A stretch of DNA of 47,040 bases from CADCWK01 sp964244115 (GTDB taxonomy: Bacteria; Chloroflexota; Chloroflexia; Thermomicrobiales; UBA6265): positions 1 through 47,040 of the forward strand of contig CAXTHM010000026.1 in NCBI GenBank assembly GCA_964244115.1. Reading direction: 5' to 3'. Positions 32,632 to 40,603 of this stretch are shown one piece after another. The translations under genes and the position numbers were made by a program. Within the stretch, counting starts at the first letter, position 1. Each line of letters begins with the position of its first letter. The notes beneath the pieces are model-generated. The model was given only the letters and a program-made list of their open reading frames with translations, did no database searches and was not told the DNA's origin.

Positions 32632-34128
32632 CTAAACCTGCCCGGTCGCGTCCATCGCGTCCATGTCGTTGAGTTCGACGATGTCCTGAACCGCGTCGTC
32701 CGGCACGCCGGCCTGTTGCAGCGCCCAGGCCGTTCGCAGCGTCTCGATCTTCTGAAGGGCCGTCGCCTCGGCGTCCTGGATCTGGGCAACGCTGAGCGGG
32801 TCGCGGCGGTCGGCGCTGGACCACTCGGGCCGAATCAGCGCGTCTTCGTCGAGGGTTCCGCGGCCGAAGGCGTTGTGCAGTTCCGTCGACCGGTGGGCAA
32901 CCGTCGTCCACGGCCCCTCTTCCAGGTCCTGGAGGCGTTCGACTCGCTGGACGAGCGCGATCTCGGCCCGCAGGAGCGCCTCCCCGCTGGGCCAGACCCC
33001 GGTGATCTGATGCTCCGGCGTGCCGGTCATCCGGCAGACGGCCTTGACCTTGAGGTTGTAGGCATCCAGCAGTGGGCCGATCTCGCCGGGCGCCAGGACG
33101 ACGGCGCGGGCGGCGGGGTCGGGGATGGTGAGCCACATGCCGGGCTCAACCTCCATGGTGGTACCGGCCTTGACCCCGGAGGCGAAGTACATGGGGAAGC
33201 CGGCGTGCCGAGCGGCGCCAGTCACGCTCCGCTGGAGGTCGTTGATCTCGTCCTGCAGGCCCAACACCCCGCCGGCGAGGTCGCTGACCCCATAGGCATC
33301 GTCGTCGTCGGCATTGGCGGCGAAGTGGACGACCGGGATGCCGAGCGGTCGTCCATCGGCCCGGACCCACTTGACGATGCCCGTACCGTCGTCGCGGCCT
33401 GCCTCGATGTCTACGTCCATCGGCGCTGGCTGCCAGCCCTGACCGCTCTTGCGGTACCGCTCGATCCGGTCGGGCCACCAGACGACGCGGCGCGTGACCG
33501 GACGACGGGAGACCCGGCCGATCGAGTCCGTCGCGAGCTCATACGTCACCCAGTCCCGGACGGCGTACTCCGGCTCCCCGTCGCTGTCGTAGGCGAACCA
33601 GACGCCGGACGAGCCATCCCACCACGGCTCGGGGCGCAGCCGGACGGTCTGCCGAGCGTTGTCCCACCGTAAGCTGATCGCCGTGTTGCCATCCCGGATG
33701 ACGGCGTAATGGACGCGGTTCTGGAGCGCCCCGCCACCGTTGCGAGCCATGACCCCGGCGAGGTAGTCGGCGACGTCGGACGCGGCGGTCTTGGCGGCTT
33801 CGGTGGTGTCCACCGGGTCGACGGCGAAGCGCTCGACGGCCAGCCGATCCGTGGCACTCCGGAGGATGACCTTGCAGAGGTTGTCGGCGAAGACGCGGCC
33901 GTGCACCCCGGAAACGAGCATCCGGAGGGTGCGCTGCTGTTCGGAGGTCAGGGTGCCGGGGTGGATGCCGCGGGCGTAGTCGCGGTACAGGGCGATCGCG
34001 CGCCAGTCGTCGCCGGCCTGGTCGCGCTCCTGCTCGATGCGCTTGTGGGTGGCCTCGGTCAGCACGAGGCGAGTGGGTTCGCCTGGTGTGGAGGTCGCAA
34101 CGGCTTCGCTGCGGATGGGACTGGTCAT
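32632..34128 (-). CDS. Portal protein (SPP1 gp6-like)
   Basis: A 498-residue portal that forms the dodecameric DNA gate. Pattern typical of SPP1 gp6/DUF-portal families: YRDYARGIHPG, the LPxxx-like region with DNLCKVILRSATDRL, RWDNARQTVRLRPE and WWDGSSGVWFAYD, and a later helical stem (EEINDLQRSVTGAARHAGFPMYF) and GEIGPLLDAYNLKVKAV. ATG 34128 follows GGAGAGG and overlaps the stop of the zincin-like gene as ATGA. The terminal region (MDAMDATGQV) is short. Confidence 0.85.
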   Translation of the reverse strand: MTSPIRSEAVATSTPGEPTRLVLTEATHKRIEQERDQAGDDWRAIALYRDYARGIHPGTLTSEQQRTLRMLVSGVHGRVFADNLCKVILRSATDRLAVERFAVDPVDTTEAAKTAASDVADYLAGVMARNGGGALQNRVHYAVIRDGNTAISLRWDNARQTVRLRPEPWWDGSSGVWFAYDSDGEPEYAVRDWVTYELATDSIGRVSRRPVTRRVVWWPDRIERYRKSGQGWQPAPMDVDIEAGRDDGTGIVKWVRADGRPLGIPVVHFAANADDDDAYGVSDLAGGVLGLQDEINDLQRSVTGAARHAGFPMYFASGVKAGTTMEVEPGMWLTIPDPAARAVVLAPGEIGPLLDAYNLKVKAVCRMTGTPEHQITGVWPSGEALLRAEIALVQRVERLQDLEEGPWTTVAHRSTELHNAFGRGTLDEDALIRPEWSSADRRDPLSVAQIQDAEATALQKIETLRTAWALQQAGVPDDAVQDIVELNDMDAMDATGQV

Positions 34129-34625
34129 GTCGGCCTCTCCGGTGGCAGTGGAAGCATCGGTGCTAGAACGAACGCCAGTTGATCCGTGGCTTCCTCGAGA
34201 TGACGATTGAAGTTCGACCACGCCACGCTATACGTGGCGGAAGTGATCTGGGAACTCAGCGCATCGAACGCCGACTCCATCGGGTTGATGAGGATGTGGA
34301 TCACCTCGTGAACGATCGTGTGGCGCTGCTCCTCTCGGCTGCGATCGAGCAAATCGGCCCCGAATCGGATGACCGCCACACGCTTCCCGCTGGTGAACTG
34401 GATCGTGGCGTGCGCATCGTCCTCGCAGAATCGGTCGTGTGGCAGGCTGATCGTCCAGTCACCACACTTGAGCTTCTGAGCTACCTCTCGGACGTACGCA
34501 TCAAGGTAGACATGGTCTCCAGGTCGACCGGTGATGCTCGAGCCTTCGTCGCCAACGGCATCGCTGACGAACAGGCCCTGGGCGTTGTCGCGATCGTAGA
34601 CGCGGTCATGTTCATTCCGACTCAT
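34125..34625 (-). CDS. HExxH zincin-like phage protein
   Basis: A 166-residue protein with the minimal gluzincin pattern: a strand (RVAVIRFGADLLD), helix with HEVIH (106-110) and a later helix carrying the candidate third ligand (Glu144/Glu145 in HLEEATDQLAF). It resembles small ImmA/IrrE-like or SprT-like metal hydrolases of phages. It lies between a 17-codon frame and the portal, overlapping each by four bases. Together with the MuF fusion it gives two HExxH proteins within 4 kb. The substrate is unknown; a role in particle maturation is possible. Confidence 0.75.
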   Translation of the reverse strand: MSRNEHDRVYDRDNAQGLFVSDAVGDEGSSITGRPGDHVYLDAYVREVAQKLKCGDWTISLPHDRFCEDDAHATIQFTSGKRVAVIRFGADLLDRSREEQRHTIVHEVIHILINPMESAFDALSSQITSATYSVAWSNFNRHLEEATDQLAFVLAPMLPLPPERPT

Positions 34626-34675
34626 GCTGTCCCCCCTGTTGAAGCGGCTCTTGTGTAGACCCGGACATCGCTCAC
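34622..34675 (-). CDS. 17-codon coupled reading frame
   Basis: GTG 34675 overlaps the upstream stop as GTGA, and the stop overlaps the next start as ATGA, so a 17-residue frame (VSDVRVYTRAASTGGTA) exactly bridges two genes. Such a fit on both sides suggests ribosomes carry over from one gene to the next. The peptide may have no function of its own. Confidence 0.4.
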   Translation of the reverse strand: MSDVRVYTRAASTGGTA

Positions 34676-34902
34676 CCCGCCACCCCGGCGAGGCGAAGCA
34701 GGCGCTGACCGTTCTCCTGATCGACCGTCAGGCGGATAGCGGGGGCCGCCTGGCCTTCTACGATCCCGGCGGCGACCTGCTGGGCCAGCCGGATGTCGCC
34801 GGCGCGGCGGAGGTGCGTCTCCAGTGCCCGCCACGTCTCGTCGCTGGCCTGGAGGGTCATCCGTCCCGGTTCGCCGCCGGGGACCATGAAGAGCGGGTAC
34901 AT
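34672..34902 (-). CDS. Unknown small protein
   Basis: A 76-residue protein (starts MYPLFMVPGGEPGRMTL) with a helical middle (DETWRALETHLRRAGDIRLAQQVAAG) and a C-terminal strand and helix. It lies two bases from the preceding gene and is linked downstream by GTGA. A longer in-frame reading upstream overlaps the neighbour and is not expected. Function unknown. Confidence 0.6.
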   Translation of the reverse strand: MYPLFMVPGGEPGRMTLQASDETWRALETHLRRAGDIRLAQQVAAGIVEGQAAPAIRLTVDQENGQRLLRLAGVAG

Positions 34903-34904
34903 GG

Positions 34905-35327
34905 CTACGCTCCCGTCCGGTTGGTGATGCCGTCCCGGGCGCTGATCGTGTCGGTGAACAGGAACGTCGTGACCTCGCCCCGCGCATCGGTCAATTGCAG
35001 GTCGCTCAGGAGATTGGTCGTCAGCGGCATGGCCAGCGTTTCCGCCCTGGTCATCCGTTCCTCGACGACCCCCGCCGTCGCCGACCCGACCAGATACAGG
35101 CCGGTCGTCGTGGTGGCGACCCCACTGCTGGTGACGATCAGGGTGTGCTTGACCGTCGCCGTGCTGTCGGTCGGGTCGATGCCGGGATCGGTGATCGCCG
35201 CCTTGTAGGTCACATCCACCCGGCAACCGGTCAGGTCGTAGGGCGCGCCGAGCGCCGTGACCAGCGCGTAGCGGAACAGGTACCGGCCCACGCCGTAGTC
35301 GTCGCCTCGGATCAGCTCACGGTTCAT
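34905..35327 (-). CDS. Beta-rich structural protein
   Basis: A 140-residue beta-rich protein (YLFRYALVTALGAPYDLTGCRVDVTYK, TTTGLYLVGSATAG) preceding the portal block and following a carbohydrate-binding-like protein with an ATGA overlap. The pattern resembles the N-terminal domain of BppU-type baseplate/upper-fibre proteins. Role inferred from resemblance and neighbour. Confidence 0.6.
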   Translation of the reverse strand: MNRELIRGDDYGVGRYLFRYALVTALGAPYDLTGCRVDVTYKAAITDPGIDPTDSTATVKHTLIVTSSGVATTTTGLYLVGSATAGVVEERMTRAETLAMPLTTNLLSDLQLTDARGEVTTFLFTDTISARDGITNRTGA

Positions 35328-36685
35328 GGGGTGACCTCCGGATAGGTTCGCGTCAGGGCTAGCGGTTCGGTCGGCACCGACCGGGTCAGGGCCAGGGGAT
35401 CGACGCCGACGGACCGCCCGAGCGCCACGGGCTCATCGAGGATCGACCGGCTTGCGGTGATGGGGTCCGGCGAGCGGGTCCGCGACAGCCCGCCGATCGT
35501 GGGCAGGAGCACGTCCCACGTCCACGCTGCTGGCCAACCGAACAGGGTCGCCCGCTCCGTTGCGGTCAGGGGCCGGTCGAAGAGCAGGATCTGTTCGATG
35601 AGGCCGTTGAAATTCTGGGCGCCGGCCGCGTTGTAGCTCCCAACGAACAGCAAGGACCCGTTGAAGAGCCCCCGTCCCGGACTGGTCCGGGCGACGCTGG
35701 CCACCCGGCCGTCGTGATAACGCAGGGCGACGGTCGTTGCGTCCCACGCCAGCGAGACCACCGCCCATTGGTTGGCTGGGAACGGGGTGATCAGGGGCTG
35801 GGCCGTCGTGACCTCGTTGCGCCGGATCCGGGCGCTCGTAGTGCCGCTGGCCGACGTGATGTCCAGCGTGATGGCGTCGAGGTCGCCTGGCGTGGGGTAG
35901 TCCGACGCCCGCAGGATCGTGCTCGTTGCCGTGAACCACGTCAGATCGGTCTTGCGGACCCGAACCAACGCCTCGCCCTGGATCGGACTGATGTGGTTGG
36001 CGACCGGAACCGTCAGGGCCGTCCCGGCGCGGATGCTCGCGCTGGCGTGGGCGGTCCCGGCCCAGCTATAGCCCGCGCCGAGCGACCCGTCGGCGTAGGG
36101 CGTGGCCCATGCCTTCGCCTCGAACTGCACGAAGCCGACACCGAACTGCTCCCCGACCGTCCCCGCACTGGACAAGACGTACACGCTCGCCCTGATCGCC
36201 CCCGCCGGGGCATCCGCCGTCAGGACGGCGCGCTGCGGCGCATCGGTCAACGCAAACGTCGTCGTGATCGAGTCGCTGATGACGACGCTTCCCGCGGTGT
36301 CGCTGAACCAGCGAATCCGGATGAAGGCGAACGGGGATCCACTGAACCGACGGACGGACGCCGACGCCGTGTACGTCGATCCCGCCGTCACGGGCATCAC
36401 CGGGCTATAGAGCGAGATGGCCGCGGTGTTGCCGCGCGTCACCGTCGCGTAGGCCGTGCCATCGGCGAGGGTTCGGCCACTCGTTCCGGTGCCGCCCCGC
36501 GACCATCCGCTGACGTCGTTGGCCATGCGGGGATTCGGGATCAGGTTGGTCGTGGCTTCCAGGGGTGCCCACGCCGGACCGTACTGGCCGGCGGCCACGG
36601 CCATGCCCGCCGACACGCTCGGGCTGACCGCACCGGCCCGGTCCCAGCTTCCGGACGGTGACAGCAGCAGCGTGGGGATGGCCAT
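35324..36685 (-). CDS. Carbohydrate-binding-like adhesin of the virion
   Basis: A 453-residue protein with two beta-sandwich domains. Residues 45-195 resemble carbohydrate-binding modules (NLIPNPRMANDVSGWSRGG, TAGSTYTASASVRRFSG), and residues 225-385 have a LamG/concanavalin-type pattern (NQWAVVSLAWDATTVALRYHDGRVAS, FNGLIEQILLFDRPLTATE). The C-terminus holds four 11-residue repeats (EPVALGRS, DPLALTRS types; about 405-450). It is probably a decoration or receptor-binding protein. Its place between terminase and portal genes is unusual for a tail fibre, so a capsid-bound adhesin is possible. The start abuts the next stop (TAGATG). Confidence 0.7.
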   Translation of the reverse strand: MAIPTLLLSPSGSWDRAGAVSPSVSAGMAVAAGQYGPAWAPLEATTNLIPNPRMANDVSGWSRGGTGTSGRTLADGTAYATVTRGNTAAISLYSPVMPVTAGSTYTASASVRRFSGSPFAFIRIRWFSDTAGSVVISDSITTTFALTDAPQRAVLTADAPAGAIRASVYVLSSAGTVGEQFGVGFVQFEAKAWATPYADGSLGAGYSWAGTAHASASIRAGTALTVPVANHISPIQGEALVRVRKTDLTWFTATSTILRASDYPTPGDLDAITLDITSASGTTSARIRRNEVTTAQPLITPFPANQWAVVSLAWDATTVALRYHDGRVASVARTSPGRGLFNGSLLFVGSYNAAGAQNFNGLIEQILLFDRPLTATERATLFGWPAAWTWDVLLPTIGGLSRTRSPDPITASRSILDEPVALGRSVGVDPLALTRSVPTEPLALTRTYPEVTP

Positions 36686-36889
36686 CTAGCCCCACCATCC
36701 GAAGAGGTAGGCCGCCATCGCCAGCAAGGTCGCCGCCTTGAGCAGCAGGCCGAGACGGGAGGCGGTCACATCCGCCGAGGTCTTGGCCGGGTTGCTCGTG
36801 ATCGGGTCGACCGCGATGGCACGTCCGATCGCCATCATCGCGGCAAGCAGCGCGTAGACCCCGAGGAAGATCACCCAGAAGCCGGTCAT
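36686..36889 (-). CDS. Small two-helix membrane protein
   Basis: A 67-residue protein with two membrane segments (about 4-22 and 46-64) joined by a polar loop (AVDPITSNPAKTSADVTAS). It lies between TerL and the adhesin-like gene. A longer in-frame extension (to 37126) overlaps TerL and is rejected. ATG 36889 has a weak GGGTGG upstream. Possibly a second holin-like or virion membrane protein. Confidence 0.55.
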   Translation of the reverse strand: MTGFWVIFLGVYALLAAMMAIGRAIAVDPITSNPAKTSADVTASRLGLLLKAATLLAMAAYLFGWWG

Positions 36890-36905
36890 GGAACCACCCC
36901 CAAAG

Positions 36906-38264
36906 TCATCGATACAGCCGTTCCATGTAGGACGAGACCGTGACGACGCTGCCAGTGCCATCGTCCAGATCCTTGAACGCGACCAGATATCGGCAGCAGT
37001 CCATCCCGTGATCGAACTGCTTGACCGGCTCCTCGCCGCGGTTGCGGCCGGCCGCCAGATTCCAGACGTAGCTCGGAAACTCCTCCTCGGTGCAGGTCGG
37101 TTGTCCTCTCGCGGCGAGGTCCTCATCTCGCTCGACTAAGGAATCCCGCAAGAAGAAGAGCCGTGGGAGATCGTTCGGTCCCTGGCGCCGCATCCGAGCC
37201 TCAACGGCCTGGATGCCAGGTGATACCGCCTTGTTCGCCGGTGTCGTGTCGTAGCCAGTTGCCCGCTCGAAGGTGGCGCGATCCTCGGCGTCGTGGTCGA
37301 CGATGATCTCGCTGGGGCGTGGCTCGTCGGCGCTCAACCGCAGCCCGAGCGCAACGTGGTCCGTGACGATCCGTCCGGTGAAGTAGATCTCGCGGTACCG
37401 GACCAAGGCGCCGTCGGGGCTCTCGGCCCACCACTGCCAGACGAACGGGTGCTGGTACCCCCAGTCGATCACCCAGTAGCGGGGCCAGCTAGCCGGGATC
37501 TCGAACCGGTCGACGACGTGGATGGCCGGGTCCCACTGCTCGAACACCTGACCCTCGGCTGCGGCCCAGATGCCGTCGAGCAGGCGTTTGCGCCGGACGC
37601 CCGTCAGCTTGCCGAGCTTCTCCACGACGTAGGCTCGGCCGGCCTCGGTCCAGTCGCCAGCGCCGTCGTTGGCCGCGGGGTCCCAGAGCGTCGGGTTGTC
37701 CGGATGACGGGACAGCAGGCGCCGGGTGAGGCCGGCACTGCACCGCTGGTTGAGCCAGTGGGTCGGCACGTCGGGGTTGCAGTCGGCCATGACCTGCTGG
37801 TACCCGAGGACGTTGTTCCGGAGCCGGGTGGTGACGCGCTCCCACTCGTTCAGCGTGAGCTCGGTCGCCTCGAAGACGCAGGCGAAGTCGAACTCCTGGG
37901 ACATGATCCGGCCGGGCTCGACCATGCCGCCCAGCAGGATCCGCGAGCCGTTGGGGTAGGTGAAACCGGGCGGTCGGTCGAGGCTGCCGCCGAAGAACTT
38001 CACGCCGTAGTTGGCCGTCGTCAGGACCTTCTGGGTGTAGGTGGCGACAGCCGACGCGGTCAGGCTCGCGAGCGTCTTGCGGAGGAATAACCCCTTCACG
38101 CCCGGGACCATCAGGCAGAGCAGGTGGGCCTTCCAGACCAGCGAGTAGCTCTTGCCGGTGCCGACCGGGCCCTCGAGGAGGACCTCGTCGTCCTGGCTCT
38201 CGAGGAGCTTGATGGCGTCACCGCGCGGGGCGTAGGTGACCCGCTGGAGGGCGCCGGCGCTCAC
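36906..38264 (-). CDS. terL: Terminase large subunit
   Basis: A 452-residue packaging motor. The ATPase domain has Walker A GPVGTGKS (32-39), a Walker B-like FDFACVFEATE with catalytic Glu, and an RNase H-like nuclease with Asp in VIDWGYQHPFVW, IIVDHDAEDRA and a C-terminal acidic residue. It cuts and pumps DNA into the procapsid. I choose GTG 38264, because it overlaps the stop of a newly noticed 55-codon gene as GTGA. A frame open to 38348 would overlap that gene by most of its length. Confidence 0.9.
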   Translation of the reverse strand: MSAGALQRVTYAPRGDAIKLLESQDDEVLLEGPVGTGKSYSLVWKAHLLCLMVPGVKGLFLRKTLASLTASAVATYTQKVLTTANYGVKFFGGSLDRPPGFTYPNGSRILLGGMVEPGRIMSQEFDFACVFEATELTLNEWERVTTRLRNNVLGYQQVMADCNPDVPTHWLNQRCSAGLTRRLLSRHPDNPTLWDPAANDGAGDWTEAGRAYVVEKLGKLTGVRRKRLLDGIWAAAEGQVFEQWDPAIHVVDRFEIPASWPRYWVIDWGYQHPFVWQWWAESPDGALVRYREIYFTGRIVTDHVALGLRLSADEPRPSEIIVDHDAEDRATFERATGYDTTPANKAVSPGIQAVEARMRRQGPNDLPRLFFLRDSLVERDEDLAARGQPTCTEEEFPSYVWNLAAGRNRGEEPVKQFDHGMDCCRYLVAFKDLDDGTGSVVTVSSYMERLYR

Positions 38265-38428
38265 CTCGTGGCCGCCCGTCGTTGCACGATCTTCAGGGTC
38301 AGCATCGGCAACGGGCAGACCCAGACGACGCGTCGATTCCCCAGCCACGGGCCGATCACGACGCCGACGCAGAGGTTATCGGGTACGAACGACACGCCCT
38401 CGAAGCGGCTCGACGCGACATGGCTCAT
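38261..38428 (-). CDS. 55-residue small gene between TerS and TerL
   Basis: A 55-codon frame (starts MSHVASSRFEG, ends QRRAATR) whose start overlaps the TerS stop as ATGA and whose stop overlaps the TerL start as GTGA. The double 4-base overlap strongly suggests that it is translated. It has a beta-like middle (NLCVGVVIGPWLGNRRVVWVC) and a basic tail. Function unknown; it could be a terminase accessory. Confidence 0.7.
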   Translation of the reverse strand: MSHVASSRFEGVSFVPDNLCVGVVIGPWLGNRRVVWVCPLPMLTLKIVQRRAATR

Positions 38429-38895
38429 CGCTCGCCACCCGTCTCATTGACGACCGGGCCGGCCATCGCGCCGACGTCGACGCCGACGACCTCGACGGCA
38501 ACCACGCCGGAGAGGTTCACGTTGTCGGTGAAGAGGGCGTGATGCTTGCCGAGGAGTTCGAGCGCCTTGAGCTTGGCACTGGCGTCCATCCGGGCGCTTA
38601 GGTTGTCGCCGAAGCCACGGACCTCGATGCTCTCGTCCAGCCCTCGCAGCGCGACGTCGCGCAACTCGGCCAGGATCTCGGTGCCGGTCAGGGCGTAGGC
38701 GGCCAGCAGCGCGTCCACACAGGCGCGGACATCCGCGCGGCGCTTGACCTCGTAGCCCGACTGGGCGGGGTCCTTGTAGCCGGCGATTGTCGCGGCCCGG
38801 GTCGCGTTGAAGCGCGCCTCGCCGATGTAGGCGAGCACGAACTTCCGGTGCAACGGGCTCTTGATCTGGGACAGCGGATGGGGATCGTCAGCCAC
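38425..38895 (-). CDS. terS: Terminase small subunit
   Basis: A 156-residue terminase small subunit that recognises the packaging site. The N-terminal helix-turn-helix region reads HRKFVLAYIGEARFNATRAATIAGYKD, followed by the family pattern SGYEVKRRADVRACVDALLAAYALTGTEILAELRDVALRG and a C-terminal oligomerisation region. GTG 38895 is used. It is the first gene of the late block; its leader (38896-38950) should hold the late promoter, but I see no convincing match. Confidence 0.85.
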   Translation of the reverse strand: MADDPHPLSQIKSPLHRKFVLAYIGEARFNATRAATIAGYKDPAQSGYEVKRRADVRACVDALLAAYALTGTEILAELRDVALRGLDESIEVRGFGDNLSARMDASAKLKALELLGKHHALFTDNVNLSGVVAVEVVGVDVGAMAGPVVNETGGER

Positions 38896-38950
38896 GGCGA
38901 TGCCAGCGGACAGGGGATGTCCGGTCTGTCTGGATTAGGGCTGACCGCAG

Positions 38951-39628
38951 TTAGTCTAGCAGAGGATCTCTGATGAGCTTCTCAAGACCCAAGCCATACT
39001 TGGCGGCAATCTGCTCCGGCGAGAGGCTAAATCGCTTACCAGCGGCAGGACTGGCATAGCCCAGCGCTGCCTTGAGCGCGTCTGGTTGAATACTCTCCGG
39101 CAACTGTCTGAAGATCTCGCGATCCATATCCAGGTCTCTCCACATAGTTCCCAAATGCTCGCTGAATTCGCTCTTCATGGCGTGCAAAACGTCATACAAG
39201 AAGTCATAGCTCGGTATCCCTCGATCTAACTCGACACTGAACTCTCGAATAAGGACTCCAGCCCATAACCGTACGGCGAAGCTGACCTGAGAATCACGAA
39301 GCTGATAGGTCAAGACGGTGATGAGCTTCGATGCATCCCTTAGCGAAACCAGCTGGTCCGCCTCAGGAGTCCCACCAAAGCGGACGACCCGAGACACCAT
39401 CGCAGCTTTGTCGAACATCTCTTGGACTGCTGGAATCAGGTTAGCGATGACTTGCTTCTGACTGGATCGAGCCCGAGCTGACTCGGCCATCTGTTCGGCA
39501 CGAACAAGTAGCATGTCGTCTCTGCGCGTCTGATACCGGAGATTGAAGAACTGGCCGAGGAATCCCAGGCCTGTACCCGCAAGGGTGCCTCCCACGCCCA
39601 CGACGCCGAGAAGAACGTTCGGGTCCAT
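38951..39628 (-). CDS. Unknown membrane-anchored protein, lower GC
   Basis: A 225-residue protein with one N-terminal membrane segment (about 5-27, LLGVVGVGGTLAGTGLGFLG), then a helical cytoplasmic part without recognised motifs. GC content is visibly lower than that of the neighbours and the gene stands apart (70 bases on the left and 55 on the right), like a moron. Typical roles for such proteins are superinfection exclusion or host-membrane change. Function not assigned. A candidate -10 (TACAAT, 39677-39672) lies upstream. Confidence 0.65.
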   Translation of the reverse strand: MDPNVLLGVVGVGGTLAGTGLGFLGQFFNLRYQTRRDDMLLVRAEQMAESARARSSQKQVIANLIPAVQEMFDKAAMVSRVVRFGGTPEADQLVSLRDASKLITVLTYQLRDSQVSFAVRLWAGVLIREFSVELDRGIPSYDFLYDVLHAMKSEFSEHLGTMWRDLDMDREIFRQLPESIQPDALKAALGYASPAAGKRFSLSPEQIAAKYGLGLEKLIRDPLLD

Positions 39629-39698
39629 ATGATTCGCCTTCTCGTCCGACAGGCTAACTACTCACTGTGCGATTGTAAGACCCCCACCCTCCCATCCG

Positions 39699-40451
39699 TT
39701 AGACGCTCCCCAGGATCGGTGGGCGTCCCCGCGCCGGCCGGGTGATCTCGTCCTCGTCGACGGAGATGACCAGCAGTCCTGGGGCCACCTTGCCTGGGCG
39801 GAATTGGCGGGACACGTCGCCGACCATGCCGACCATCACGACCTCGTCCGGCGCGTTCAGGACCGCCTCGGAACCCCTCGCGCTGAAGCTGCGGGGCGCC
39901 ACCCCGATCGCATGGGCATCCTCGCGCTTCCCGGCCGTGATGGCCAGCCGACGGCGCTCTCGGTCGACCAGGATGAACAGGTGCGTCGCGTCGCCGAACA
40001 CCTCGACGGCCCACTGATTCAGCCGCAGGTTGCCGTTGGGCCGGCAGGAGACCAGCGGCAGCGCGGCTCGGAGTCGGTTGCGCTCGCTATCCGCGATCTC
40101 GAAGCCGTCCGAGAGCAGCTCGGAGAGGTTGGGGTTCGTCGGGACCGCAGGAGTCGAAGGAACCGGCCTGGCTGGCTCCGCCGGCGCCGGGACCGGGGAG
40201 ACATCGGGGGGAGGCGCTGCCGGTGGACTCGGCACTGGCTTCACGGCTTGCTCCTTCTGCGGTCGACGGATGGGCTGGGCGAGCAGCTCATCGATGGGGC
40301 GTCGAGTCCGGCGCTCATCGAGCGCCCGAAGCTCCTCGGGCGTCGCCTTCCGGCTGGTGACCGGCGTGGAGACGACCCCGCGGGCCAGCCGGTCCGCCTC
40401 GACAATCCGGTCGATGTTGCGCTCGATCTGGTCACTGCTCGGGTTGGGCAC
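39699..40451 (-). CDS. Unknown protein with Pro-rich linker
   Basis: A 250-residue protein. The N-terminal helical part (QIERNIDRIVEADRLARG) is followed by a long Pro/Ala-rich linker (about 75-115) and a C-terminal alpha/beta domain (LNQWAVEVFGDATHLFILVDRERRRLAI). GTG 40451 follows GGGAG. A frame reading back to 40703 crosses the large inverted-repeat structure and is rejected. It lies after the primase accessory gene, separated by that structure. No function assigned. Confidence 0.65.
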   Translation of the reverse strand: MPNPSSDQIERNIDRIVEADRLARGVVSTPVTSRKATPEELRALDERRTRRPIDELLAQPIRRPQKEQAVKPVPSPPAAPPPDVSPVPAPAEPARPVPSTPAVPTNPNLSELLSDGFEIADSERNRLRAALPLVSCRPNGNLRLNQWAVEVFGDATHLFILVDRERRRLAITAGKREDAHAIGVAPRSFSARGSEAVLNAPDEVVMVGMVGDVSRQFRPGKVAPGLLVISVDEDEITRPARGRPPILGSV

Positions 40452-40490
40452 ACGGGGCTCCCATTTCTTGTCGGATCGCCGTGCGACACC

Positions 40491-40603
40491 CCCGGTCTGG
40501 TCGCCCTCCCGCACCGGACGGATGCGAGTGGTCAGCCCTGATCCGGACCGCGAACGGTCGACCGGACGAGAGAGCGACCAGACCGGGCGGGCCGGATCAG
40601 GGC
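40491..40603. promoter_or_regulatory. Interleaved 14- and 12-bp inverted repeats (pseudoknot topology)
   Basis: Arm A (40491-40504, CCCGGTCTGGTCGC) pairs perfectly with A' (40574-40587), and arm B (40535-40546, GCCCTGATCCGG) with B' (40592-40603). The order is A-B-A'-B', so both stems cannot form as simple hairpins at once. In the minus-strand RNA they would compete or form a pseudoknot (4-base, 27-base and 30-base connectors). A 10-bp palindrome (40555-40564) lies in between. The structure lies between two early genes, overlapping the stop of the first. Confidence 0.7.

Noticed and set aside
38265..38348. Longer TerL start at 38348
   Set aside because: The extension overlaps the 55-codon gene and the GTGA overlap at 38264 explains initiation better.
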